DNA of 64,000 nucleotides, from positions 1 to 64,000 of the forward strand of contig NZ_JBFONT020000006.1 of NCBI RefSeq assembly GCF_040779325.2. The letters run 5' to 3'. This document shows, piece by piece, positions 1 through 8,044 of the stretch (within the stretch, counting starts at the first letter, position 1; every line of letters starts with the position of its first letter). Position numbers and translations under genes: made by a program. The notes below the pieces were generated by a model. The model ran no database searches and was not told the DNA's origin. It saw only the letters and a program-made list of their open reading frames with translations. This stretch comes from Aestuariibius violaceus. GTDB taxonomy: Bacteria; Pseudomonadota; Alphaproteobacteria; Rhodobacterales; Rhodobacteraceae.

Positions 1-376
1 CACATGCGTGCAGCGATGTCCTACGCGGCATCAAACAGACTGCGAAGAGAAGCGTGACCCGGATGAGCGACAACGATCCTAAGCAACAAGAAAAACGAGC
101 TTGACCCAAATGCCCAATTAGAGAAGCAGACCTTGGAGCAGTCGCAGCGAACGGCGGGAAAGGTCCCGCACAACCGACATCAGCCCGAAACCCATGTACG
201 CCCCGCCCCACCCACTGGACGCCCCCCGCCGCCGGGCCTATAAGCCCGCCCATGATGACCCGCACCATACGCATCGCCCGAATTACCCGCCCGGCGGCCT
301 GACCCCGCCGGACCAATGGCGTTGAGCTCCTCGCGCCGCCGCAGCCCGTATTTCCATACCGATAGGACGCCCCGCG
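1..376. other. Non-coding leader upstream of ileS
   Basis: No convincing coding frame, RNA gene or repeat is seen before the ileS start. The only supportable element is a promoter-like pair at 215-243. The first 200 bases have lower GC than the following genes and could hold the tail of something outside the window, but nothing is recognisable. Confidence 0.5.
215..243 (+). promoter_or_regulatory. Candidate sigma70 promoter for ileS
   Basis: CTGGAC at 215-220 and CTATAA at 238-243 are separated by 17 bases, the usual -35/-10 spacing. The -10 lies inside a short GGGC...GCCC inverted repeat. The start codon is about 130 bases downstream. This is a pattern match only; the -35 is weak. Confidence 0.35.
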
Positions 377-3355
377 ATGTGCGCCGATACCGTCACCACG
401 CCCGACTACAAAGCCACGCTCAACCTGCCGCAGACCGACTTTCCCATGCGCGCCGGCCTGCCGAACCGCGAACCCGGCTGGCTCGCCCGGTGGGAGGAGC
501 TGAGGATCTACGACCGCCTGCGCGAGAAGGAGGGCCGCGCGCCCTTCACGCTCCATGACGGCCCGCCCTACGCCAACGGCCACCTCCATATCGGCCACGC
601 GCTGAACAAGATCCTCAAGGACATGGTCGTCCGCTCCCAGCAGATGATGGGCAAGGATGCCCGCTACATCCCCGGCTGGGATTGCCACGGCCTGCCCATC
701 GAATGGAAGATCGAGGAGAAGTACCGCCAGAAGGGCCGCGACAAGGATGCCGTCCCGGTGGTCGAGTTCCGCCAGGAATGCCGCGACTTCGCGTCGGGAT
801 GGGTCGACATCCAGCGCGAGGAGTTCAAGCGCCTCGGCATCACCGGCAACTGGGACGAACCCTATCTCACGATGGATTTCCACGCCGAACGCGTGATCGC
901 CGAGGAATTCCAGAAATTCCTGATGAACGGCACGCTCTACCAGGGCTCCAAACCCGTCATGTGGTCGCCGGTCGAGAAGACGGCGCTGGCCGAGGCCGAA
1001 GTCGAATACCACGACCATCAGAGCCACACGATCTGGGTCAAGTTCCGCGTCACCGGCATCGCGGGCAGCGACGCGCTCATCGCCCATCTGCGGCAGGAAA
1101 GCGGCGAGGACAATTTCGCTCCCCAGGCGCAGAAGCTGGGCGAGGAATTCGCCAACGCCGCTGTCGTCATCTGGACGACGACCCCCTGGACGATCCCGTC
1201 GAACCGGGCGGTCTGCTACGGGCCCAAGATCACCTACGGGCTCTACCAGGTCACCGACACGCCCGAGGAATGCTGGGCCAAGCCGGGCGACCGCTATCTG
1301 GTGGCCGACAGCCTCGCCGAACAGACCTTCACCCAGGCCCGCCTGACCATGGATCAGGTGACGCGCCTGCGCGACGTGCCGCCCGTGGTGCTCGACAGCC
1401 TGACGCTGGCCCACCCGTTCCGGGGCGGCAAGCAGACGAACGGCGAATGGGATTTCGACGTCCCCCTCCTGCCGGGCGATCACGTGACGGACGAGGCGGG
1501 CACGGGCTTTGTCCACACCGCCCCCAGCCATGGCGACGACGACTACCAGATCGGCCTGAAATACGGGCTTCCGATGACCTATAACGTGCTGGAAGACGGC
1601 TCCTTCCGCGAGGATCTGCCGATCTTCGGCGGCAAGCGCATCCTCAAGCCCAACGGCAAGGAAGGCGACGCCAACAAATCCGTCATCGACACGCTGGTGG
1701 CCGCCAGCGGCCTGCTCGCCCGCGGCCGGATGACCCACAGCTATCCGCACAGCTGGCGGTCCAAGGCGCCGCTGATCTACCGCAACACGCCGCAATGGTT
1801 CGCCGCCATCGACAAGCCGGTCGGCGACGGCCAGGACACCTACGGCACGACGATCCGCGAACGCGCGCTGACCTCCATCGACCAGCTCGTCACCTGGACG
1901 CCGCAAACGGGACGCAACCGCCTCTATTCGATGATCGAGGCGCGGCCCGACTGGGTCCTCTCGCGCCAGCGCGCCTGGGGCGTGCCGCTCACCTGTTTCG
2001 TGCGTAAGGGCGCCAAGCCCGACGACGAAGACTTCCTCCTCCGCGACCCGGCCGTCAACGCCCGCATCCTCGACGCGTTCGAGGCCGAAGGCGCCGATGC
2101 CTGGTATGCCGACGGCGCCAAGGAACGCTTCCTCGGCAACGACCACAACCCGGACGATTACGAGCAGGTCTTCGACATCCTCGACGTCTGGTTTGACAGC
2201 GGCTCCACCCACGCCTTCGTCCTGCGCGACCGCGCGGACGGGACAGAGGACGGCATCGCCGACGTGTATCTGGAAGGCACCGACCAGCACCGCGGATGGT
2301 TCCATTCCTCCATGCTGCAGGCCTGCGGCACCAAGGGCCGCGCCCCCTACCGCGCCGTCGTGACCCACGCCTTCACGCTGGACGAGAAGGGCATGAAGAT
2401 GTCCAAATCGCTCGGCAACACGATCGTGCCAGAGGAAGTCGTCAAGCAATACGGCGCCGACATCCTGCGCCTCTGGGTGGCCCAGACCGACTATGTCCAC
2501 GACCACCGCATCGGGCCCGAGATCCTGAAAGGGACGGCGGACAGCTACCGCCGCCTGCGCAACACGATGCGGTTCCTGCTGGGCTCCCTCCCGGCAGAGC
2601 GCGCGCGCGAAGGCGACGCGCCCGAGCTGCCGGAACTGGAACGCTGGGTCCTCCACCGCCTGACGGAAATCGACAGCGCGGTCCGCGACGGCTACGCCAG
2701 ATACGACTTCCAGGGCGTCTTCCGCGCGGTCTTCGACTTCGCGACGATCGACCTCTCGGCCTTCTATTTCGACATCCGTAAAGACGCACTTTATTGCGAT
2801 GGCGACACGCCGCGCCGCCAGGCCGCGCTCTGGGTGATGGAGCGTCTCTACGACCGCCTCACCACCTGGCTCGCCCCCATCCTCACCTTCACGATGGAGG
2901 AGGTCTGGCTCGAACGCCACAAGGCCCCCGACGCCTCGATCCACCTCGAAGACATCCCTCAGACGCCCGCCGATTGGCGCGATGAGGCGCTGGCCGCGAA
3001 GTGGTCGCAGATCCGCGCCGTCCGCCGCACCGTGACCGGCGCGCTCGAGGTCGCGCGCCAGGACAAGACCATCGGCTCCTCGCTCGAGGCCGCTCCGGTC
3101 GTGCACGTCACCGCCGATCAGGCCAAGGCGCTGGCCGAAATCCCGTTCGAGGATATCTGCATCACCAGCGCCATCTCGGTCACCAAAGACCCCAGCCCTG
3201 CCGAGGCCTTCCGCCTGCCCGAGGTCGACGGCGTCGGCGTGGTCTTCGAAAAGGCCGACGGCACGAAATGCCAACGCTGCTGGAAAATCCTCCCCGATGT
3301 CGGCGCCCACCGGCACGAGGGCGTCTGCGCCCGCTGCGATGACGCCCTCGGCTGA
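377..3355 (+). CDS. ileS: Isoleucyl-tRNA synthetase
   Basis: Class I aminoacyl-tRNA synthetase that charges tRNA-Ile with isoleucine in the cytoplasm. At 992 residues it has the length of bacterial IleRS. The HIGH signature is seen as HIGH in NGHLHIGHALNK near residue 70 and the KMSKS loop as MKMSKSLGN near residue 675. The central editing domain is represented by the WTTTPWTIPSNRA segment. The C-terminus carries a zinc finger with two CxxC pairs (CQRCW and CARCD). The start at 377 leaves a short N-terminal extension before the conserved NLPQTDFPMR segment. The stop codon overlaps the following acetyltransferase start by 17 bases, so these genes are probably co-transcribed. Confidence 0.97.
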   Translation: MCADTVTTPDYKATLNLPQTDFPMRAGLPNREPGWLARWEELRIYDRLREKEGRAPFTLHDGPPYANGHLHIGHALNKILKDMVVRSQQMMGKDARYIPGWDCHGLPIEWKIEEKYRQKGRDKDAVPVVEFRQECRDFASGWVDIQREEFKRLGITGNWDEPYLTMDFHAERVIAEEFQKFLMNGTLYQGSKPVMWSPVEKTALAEAEVEYHDHQSHTIWVKFRVTGIAGSDALIAHLRQESGEDNFAPQAQKLGEEFANAAVVIWTTTPWTIPSNRAVCYGPKITYGLYQVTDTPEECWAKPGDRYLVADSLAEQTFTQARLTMDQVTRLRDVPPVVLDSLTLAHPFRGGKQTNGEWDFDVPLLPGDHVTDEAGTGFVHTAPSHGDDDYQIGLKYGLPMTYNVLEDGSFREDLPIFGGKRILKPNGKEGDANKSVIDTLVAASGLLARGRMTHSYPHSWRSKAPLIYRNTPQWFAAIDKPVGDGQDTYGTTIRERALTSIDQLVTWTPQTGRNRLYSMIEARPDWVLSRQRAWGVPLTCFVRKGAKPDDEDFLLRDPAVNARILDAFEAEGADAWYADGAKERFLGNDHNPDDYEQVFDILDVWFDSGSTHAFVLRDRADGTEDGIADVYLEGTDQHRGWFHSSMLQACGTKGRAPYRAVVTHAFTLDEKGMKMSKSLGNTIVPEEVVKQYGADILRLWVAQTDYVHDHRIGPEILKGTADSYRRLRNTMRFLLGSLPAERAREGDAPELPELERWVLHRLTEIDSAVRDGYARYDFQGVFRAVFDFATIDLSAFYFDIRKDALYCDGDTPRRQAALWVMERLYDRLTTWLAPILTFTMEEVWLERHKAPDASIHLEDIPQTPADWRDEALAAKWSQIRAVRRTVTGALEVARQDKTIGSSLEAAPVVHVTADQAKALAEIPFEDICITSAISVTKDPSPAEAFRLPEVDGVGVVFEKADGTKCQRCWKILPDVGAHRHEGVCARCDDALG

Positions 3356-3806
3356 CCTCACCCTCCGCGCGGCCCGGCCCAGCGACCTGGCCGCGCTCAC
3401 CGATCTCTGCCTCCGCTCCAAGGCCCATTGGGGCTACGACGACGCGTTCATGACGGCCTGCCGCGACGAGCTGACCGTGACCGAGGCCGACCTCCCGGGC
3501 ATCACGCTCCTCGAAAACGGTGCCAGCCCCATCGCCATGGTCCAGCTCACCCTCGACGGCGACACAGCAGACCTCGCCCGCCTCTACGTCGCCCCCGAGG
3601 CCATGGGCCAAGGCGCCGGCCGCCGCCTTCTCGATCACGCGATAACTCAAGCCCGCCGATCCGGCGCCCACACCCTCACCATCGAAGCCGACCCCAACGC
3701 AGCCCCCTTCTACGAACGCCTCGGCGCCCGCCAGACCGGAGAGGTCCCCTCCGGCTCCATCCCCGGCCGCAAACTGCCCCGTCTGGAGCTTCCGCTGACG
3801 CCATGA
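3339..3806 (+). CDS. GNAT family N-acetyltransferase
   Basis: A 155-residue single-domain GNAT protein, expected to transfer an acetyl group from acetyl-CoA to an unknown amine. The acetyl-CoA loop is visible as the segment MGQGAGRRLLDHA (R/Q-x-x-G-x-G/A pattern) near residue 88, followed by the C-terminal NAAPFYERLGA motif typical of the fold. The ATG at 3339 was chosen over 3297 because it begins right before the first conserved strand and overlaps the end of ileS by only 17 bases. Its stop overlaps the next start as ATGA. The substrate cannot be told from sequence; the neighbourhood of ileS gives no direct hint. Confidence 0.85.
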   Translation: MTPSADLTLRAARPSDLAALTDLCLRSKAHWGYDDAFMTACRDELTVTEADLPGITLLENGASPIAMVQLTLDGDTADLARLYVAPEAMGQGAGRRLLDHAITQARRSGAHTLTIEADPNAAPFYERLGARQTGEVPSGSIPGRKLPRLELPLTP

Positions 3807-4219
3807 CCCGCCGCGCCCTCCTCCCGCCCGCGATGAAAGACATGGCCCGCAATTGGCGCATGTCGCCCGGTCTCGTTTCAGGCGATCACGTCTTCCTCAC
3901 CGGCTTCAACGGCTGCGCCGCCGACGGAACCGTCTCTCCCGATCCCGCAACCCAGATCGAAACCGCCTTCGCCTCCGTCGCAGAGGTCCTCGCCGAAGCC
4001 GGCCTGACCCTCCGCGACACGGTCGAGATGACCAGCTACCATGTCGGCCTTCAGGACCACCTTGCGCTCTTCCGCGAAATCCGCGCCCGCCACCTCGGCC
4101 CGCACGATCCCGCGCATCCCGACCCGGCCTGGACCGCGATCGAGGTCGCAGGCTTCGCGACCCCCGGCGTCATCGTCGAACTCAGGGTGATAGCGAGACT
4201 TGGAGATGAAGACCCTTAA
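3803..4219 (+). CDS. Rid (YjgF/YER057c/UK114) family protein
   Basis: A 138-residue chorismate-mutase-like fold protein. RidA itself deaminates reactive imine/enamine intermediates from PLP enzymes. Family features seen are the N-terminal SPG-type substrate loop, the AFASVAEVLAEAGLTL helix and the VEMTSYHV strand. In classical RidA the active-site arginine lies in a PARS-V-E-V segment; here the equivalent reads PAWTAIEVA, so this arginine appears to be tryptophan. This suggests a Rid subfamily without standard imine deaminase activity (inference). The gene begins inside the ATGA overlap with the acetyltransferase gene, so it is the third gene of the ileS operon. Confidence 0.82.
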   Translation: MTRRALLPPAMKDMARNWRMSPGLVSGDHVFLTGFNGCAADGTVSPDPATQIETAFASVAEVLAEAGLTLRDTVEMTSYHVGLQDHLALFREIRARHLGPHDPAHPDPAWTAIEVAGFATPGVIVELRVIARLGDEDP

Positions 4220-4270
4220 AGGCAGACGATCTGCCACAATCGCCACTCGGTCCGGACTCAAGCCGAAGGC

Positions 4271-4302
4271 GCCGGGCCAGCGCCGGCCCGGCTTGCGTTT
4301 CA
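4271..4302 (+). terminator. Hairpin terminator between convergent genes
   Basis: GCCGGGCC at 4271-4278 pairs perfectly with GGCCCGGC at 4285-4292 across a six-base loop and is followed by TTGCGTTT. It sits 50 bases after the ileS operon and before the convergent VOC gene, a fitting place for a Rho-independent terminator, although the T run is weak. Confidence 0.55.
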
Positions 4303-4363
4303 CCGAACGGTCACGCCAACTCCGACGTCCGATGCGGATGAAGCCGATCTCTGGTCGCGCGTA

Positions 4364-4750
4364 TCAAAGCTCTGCCACGTGGCAAACCGCTTCGATGTTA
4401 TGCCCATCGGGATCCAGCACGTAGGCAGCGTAGTAATCCCGGTGATAGTGCGGCCGAAGCCCCGGCGGGCCGTTGTCCGTGCCGCCTGCGCGGATAGCGG
4501 CCGCATGAAAGGCATCCACGTCGGCCCTTGTCTCTGCTGTCAACGCAATGTGCATCAACCCATGAGTGGCCCGTTCTTCGGCCAGCCAGAACCACGGACG
4601 ATCGTCCCCGTAACCGGTCACCTTCACTCCATTGGATAGGTCCCCGGGGACATCGAACAGGCGGCGAACACCCAACGGCGCAAACGCCCGATCATAGAAA
4701 GCGGTCGACCGAGCGAAATCAGCAACGCCGAAAGTGATGTGATCAATCAT
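4364..4750 (-). CDS. VOC family (glyoxalase/bleomycin-resistance fold) protein
   Basis: A 128-residue vicinal-oxygen-chelate protein. It opens with the standard IDHITFGVADFARSTAFYD strand-helix element, has a central GLMHIALTAETR segment and ends with YYAAYVLDPDGHNIEAVCH, where the glutamate near the C-terminus is the usual metal ligand. The ATG whose first base is at 4750 is preferred because an AGAGG ribosome site lies about seven bases upstream; an in-frame ATG six codons earlier is less well placed. The substrate is not predictable. It is convergent with the ileS operon and monocistronic. Confidence 0.85.
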   Translation of the reverse strand: MIDHITFGVADFARSTAFYDRAFAPLGVRRLFDVPGDLSNGVKVTGYGDDRPWFWLAEERATHGLMHIALTAETRADVDAFHAAAIRAGGTDNGPPGLRPHYHRDYYAAYVLDPDGHNIEAVCHVAEL

Positions 4751-4842
4751 CTCGTAGCCTCTGTTCAAAAGAATGCGTCCTGGTATCTCTTAAACTACGC
4801 TCAGCGAAGAGGTTGGCCCCCAACTCCACCCGGCGCTACCGA

Positions 4843-4876
4843 TTGACATGGCCGGGAGGGCGCCAATCTCTCCCCT
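4843..4876 (+). promoter_or_regulatory. Possible leaderless promoter of the DUF3253 gene
   Basis: A perfect TTGACA lies at 4843-4848. A 17-base spacer leads to a poor -10 (ATCTCT, 4866-4871) only five bases before the ATG at 4877. No Shine-Dalgarno sequence is present just before the ATG, so transcription may start at or next to the start codon. Speculative because the -10 is weak. Confidence 0.3.
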
Positions 4877-5110
4877 ATGACCGACGACGACATCGCCCAC
4901 GCGATCCAGGCCCTCGCCGAGGCCCGCGGCCCGGGCAAGACCTTCTGCCCGTCCGAGGTCGCCCGGCGCCTCTCGGACGACTGGCGCCCCCTCATGGACG
5001 ACATCCGCCGGATCGCCGCCGCGATGGACACCATCGAGGCCACCCAAGGCGGCATCCCTGTCGATCCGGGAGCGGCCCGGGGCCCGATCCGGCTCCGCGC
5101 GTTGCGGTAA
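4877..5110 (+). CDS. DUF3253 family protein
   Basis: A 77-residue basic protein of the DUF3253 family, recognised from the DDDIAHAIQALAEARGPGKT opening, the FCPSEVARRLSDDWRPLM segment and the tail with VDPGAARGPIRLR. The pattern resembles a small winged-helix-like domain. The function of this family is unknown to me; some members carry misleading tRNA-modification names. It is a single gene between two convergent minus-strand genes, and its start has no clear ribosome site. Confidence 0.75.
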   Translation: MTDDDIAHAIQALAEARGPGKTFCPSEVARRLSDDWRPLMDDIRRIAAAMDTIEATQGGIPVDPGAARGPIRLRALR

Positions 5111-5259
5111 GACCCCGGTCATCTGCAACACCCGGGGCCTATAAGCCGCCGCTTATCGGTGGACCTCACCGATCGGCGCCCGCTTATGGGTCGGCACAGT
5201 CCGAAATGGCGCAACGTCGCAAAATCAACGCCTTACCGTCCGGGGCCCAGCATTCCATG

Positions 5260-5303
5260 TCCGACAGAAAGCCGACCAAAAGCCGACGGAACGCCGACAC
5301 GCC
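5260..5303. repeat. Four-unit 11-bp direct repeat (GCCGAC array), locus 1
   Basis: Four units of exactly 11 bases each: TCCGAC at 5260, then GCCGAC at 5271, 5282 and 5293, each followed by five variable bases (AGAAA, CAAAA, GGAAC, ACGCC). The array lies between the end of the DUF3253 gene and the end of pcs. The same layout recurs at 25234 and 52178. The 11-bp period puts each unit on nearly the same face of the helix, as for a cooperatively bound protein. Confidence 0.75.
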
Positions 5304-5310
5304 AAACGGC

Positions 5311-6039
5311 CTACCCGGCCCGCCGCAGGACCCCCTCCCGCCGGTCCAGCACCTGCTGCACCGCGCCCGCAGAGACCAGGTAAAGCGAGGCCAGAACCAG
5401 CAGCGATACCGCCAGGCCAGACACCTCGAACCCGTGCCACGCCGCCCACCCGGCCAGCGCCGTCCACAGCACCGCCACGGGCAGCGTCAGCCCTTTCCAC
5501 CGCTTGGTCCGCACCGGGTGGACGAACTTCACCGGCAGGAACATCGCCACCGCCAGCACCGTCACCACGCCCAGGCAGACCCACCAGGGCGGCGCCACGG
5601 CAAACAGGACCAGCACCGCCATGTTCCAGCAGCCGGGAAAGCCGTGGAACGAATTGTCCCGTGTTTTCATGCGGGTATCGGCGAAATACAAAGCCGAGGC
5701 AAAGGTGATCAGGATAATCGCCAGCCACCCCGACCAGCCATCCATCAGCCCGCTGCCGTAAAGCGCATAGGCCGGGATGAAGACATAGGTCAGGTAATCG
5801 ATGATCAGATCCAGCAGCACCCCGTCGAACCGCGCCGCTTTGTGCTTGACGTCGTAGCGGCGCGCCAGCGGCCCGTCGATCCCGTCGACAACAAAGGCCA
5901 CGACCAGCCAGAGGAACATCTCGTCCCAGTGCCGCTCGACCGCCGCCAGCAGGGCCAGCATCGCGAAGACGGCCCCGCTCGCGGTCAGGAAATGCACCGC
6001 CAAGGCCTTGCGCCGCCCTGTCTTTTCCGGATCAAACAT
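5311..6039 (-). CDS. pcs: Phosphatidylcholine synthase (CDP-alcohol phosphotransferase family)
   Basis: A 242-residue inner-membrane enzyme expected to condense CDP-diacylglycerol with choline to give phosphatidylcholine and CMP. The CDP-alcohol phosphotransferase signature is DGIDGPLAR followed after the Pcs-type longer gap by GVLLDLIIDY, giving the D-G-x2-A-R-x-G-x3-D-x3-D pattern of Pcs rather than the standard spacing of PgsA or PssA. About seven hydrophobic segments are seen. The start is the ATG whose first base is at 6039. Phosphatidylcholine made by Pcs is common in Rhodobacteraceae and rhizobia, which supports the taxonomic placement. It is monocistronic; the 11-bp repeat array lies just past its stop. 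Confidence 0.92.
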   Translation of the reverse strand: MFDPEKTGRRKALAVHFLTASGAVFAMLALLAAVERHWDEMFLWLVVAFVVDGIDGPLARRYDVKHKAARFDGVLLDLIIDYLTYVFIPAYALYGSGLMDGWSGWLAIILITFASALYFADTRMKTRDNSFHGFPGCWNMAVLVLFAVAPPWWVCLGVVTVLAVAMFLPVKFVHPVRTKRWKGLTLPVAVLWTALAGWAAWHGFEVSGLAVSLLVLASLYLVSAGAVQQVLDRREGVLRRAG

Positions 6040-6256
6040 CCCCCGGTTATGGTCCCCGCCCGCCCCCAGATCAACCGGGCCCGTTGCGCGACAGATCTGC
6101 GCGGGTGCCTGCCATTAACCCCCCGCTTACCCCTGCCCCACTAAACCAGTTCATGCGCTTCGCGCTTTAACTCCCGCCGCCGCAAGCTATGCTTGTGCGA
6201 ACCGAACGCGCCGCCAGACGATCCCGGCGTCGATCAGCAGTAGCGGAACGAGTTCT

Positions 6257-8044
6257 TTGCGCACAGCCATCCTGTGTCTCTTCGCCCTCTGCGTTGCGCC
6301 CGCAACGGCCGTTGCGCAGGAGGTCAGCATCCGGACCGGCGACGCGCCGGACGATCTTAAGAACTTGTTAAAGGCGAACTCGCTGCTCTTCGGGCTCGAG
6401 GATACCGATCAGCGCAACCCGCAGGATTATGTCGCCGCGGCCAATGCCGACTATGCCCGGATGGTCGAAACCCTTTATCAGGAAGGCTATTTCGGCGGCA
6501 CCGTGAGGATCGAGATCGACGGGAGAGAGGCCGAAACGATCCCGCCGCTCCAACCGCCCGCCAGCATCCGCAGCGTCATCATCCGGGTCGATCCCGGCCC
6601 CCGGTTCACCTTCGGCCGCACCCGGATCGCCCCTCTCCCCCGTCGGACCGAGATCCCCGAGGCCTTCGCCACAGGCCTCCCCGCCGAAACCGATGCGATC
6701 CGCCAGTCCGTCCGCACCGGCATCACCGCCTGGCGCGAAGACGGTCATGCCAAGGCCGCCATCGCCGAAGAAAGCGTGATCGCCCGCCATGACCAAAGCC
6801 GCCTCGACGTCAATGTCCGGCTTGATCCCGGCCCGCGCCTCACCTTCGGCCGCCTGATCATCGAGGGGAACCAGAATGTCCGCACCGAACGCGTCCGCGC
6901 CATCGCCGGCCTGCCCGAAGGAGAGGTCTTTTCCCAGTCCGAACTCGACCGCGCCGAGGAACGCCTGCGCCGCACCGGCACCTTCTCCTCCGCCGCGCTG
7001 ATCGAGGCAGACCAGATCGCCCCCGGCGGCAGCCTGCCGATCACCGCACAGATCGCCGAACGCCTGCCCCGCCGCTTCGGCTTCGGCGCGGAAGTCTCGT
7101 CCGATCAAGGGGTTAGCCTCAGCGCCTTCTGGCTGCACCGCAACCTTCTCGGCGGGGCCGAGCGGCTGCGGGTGGAGGGCGAGATCAGCGGCCTCGGCGG
7201 CACGACGGGCGGTCAGGACTACGTGCTGACGACCACCTTCAACCGCCCTGCGACCTTCTCGTCCGATACCGACCTCTACGCGCTGGCCTCGATCGAGGAA
7301 CGGGACGAACCGGAATTCTTCTCCCGCCAGGTCCGCGGCGAGATCGGCCTGACCCGCTATGTCAACGACCGCGTGACGGTCTCGGCCGGCGTGGGCTTCC
7401 GCATCGGCGAGACCGAAGATGACCTGGGCGAACGCGACTACACCTACATCACCTTCCCGGTCTCCGGCGAATGGGACCGGCGCGACAACGTGCTGAACCC
7501 GACCGAAGGCTTCTATCTGGAGGCCGACGCGATCCCGTTCCTCGCCGTCAGCGACACCGATAGCGGCGGCCGCGTGGACCTCGACGCGCGCTACTACCTG
7601 CGCCCGCTGGCGACCGACCGCGTGGTGCTGGCCTTCCGCGGCCAGCTTGGGTCGCTCCTTGGCCCCCCGGCGGACGAGGCGCCCGCGGATTTCCTTTATT
7701 TCTCAGGCGGCGGCGGCACCGTGCGCGGTCAGGAGTTCCAGTCGCTCGGGGTCGAGGTCGATGGCGACACGACCGGCGGCCGCTCCTTCCTCGGCGCCTC
7801 GGCCGAGGCCCGCGTGGGCGTCACCGACCGGATCAGCGTCGTGGGCTTCTACGATTACGGCTTCATCGGCCCCGACAGCTTCTACAGCGACGAGGGCGAC
7901 GACCACGCAGGCGCGGGCCTCGGCATCCGCTACGATACCGGCATCGGCCCGATCCGCCTCGATGTGGGCACGCCGGTCAGCGGCGGCGACGACGACGACA
8001 GCCCGTCGATCCAGGTCTATATCGGTATCGGACAGGCCTTCTGA
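6257..8044 (+). CDS. tamA: TamA, outer-membrane BamA-family assembly protein
   Basis: A 595-residue Omp85-family protein, the outer-membrane half of the translocation and assembly module. A signal peptide is visible (hydrophobic AILCLFALCVAPATAVAQ). POTRA-type repeats follow, for example LTFGRLIIEGNQNVRTERV near residue 195. The C-terminal half is a beta barrel ending in the terminal aromatic signal VYIGIGQAF. The GGGGTVRGQEFQSLG segment corresponds to the conserved loop-6 VRG(F/Y) motif. No ATG fits; the TTG at 6257 places the signal peptide correctly and has a GGAACG ribosome-site-like sequence about ten bases upstream. It overlaps tamB by one base. Confidence 0.9.
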   Translation: MRTAILCLFALCVAPATAVAQEVSIRTGDAPDDLKNLLKANSLLFGLEDTDQRNPQDYVAAANADYARMVETLYQEGYFGGTVRIEIDGREAETIPPLQPPASIRSVIIRVDPGPRFTFGRTRIAPLPRRTEIPEAFATGLPAETDAIRQSVRTGITAWREDGHAKAAIAEESVIARHDQSRLDVNVRLDPGPRLTFGRLIIEGNQNVRTERVRAIAGLPEGEVFSQSELDRAEERLRRTGTFSSAALIEADQIAPGGSLPITAQIAERLPRRFGFGAEVSSDQGVSLSAFWLHRNLLGGAERLRVEGEISGLGGTTGGQDYVLTTTFNRPATFSSDTDLYALASIEERDEPEFFSRQVRGEIGLTRYVNDRVTVSAGVGFRIGETEDDLGERDYTYITFPVSGEWDRRDNVLNPTEGFYLEADAIPFLAVSDTDSGGRVDLDARYYLRPLATDRVVLAFRGQLGSLLGPPADEAPADFLYFSGGGGTVRGQEFQSLGVEVDGDTTGGRSFLGASAEARVGVTDRISVVGFYDYGFIGPDSFYSDEGDDHAGAGLGIRYDTGIGPIRLDVGTPVSGGDDDDSPSIQVYIGIGQAF

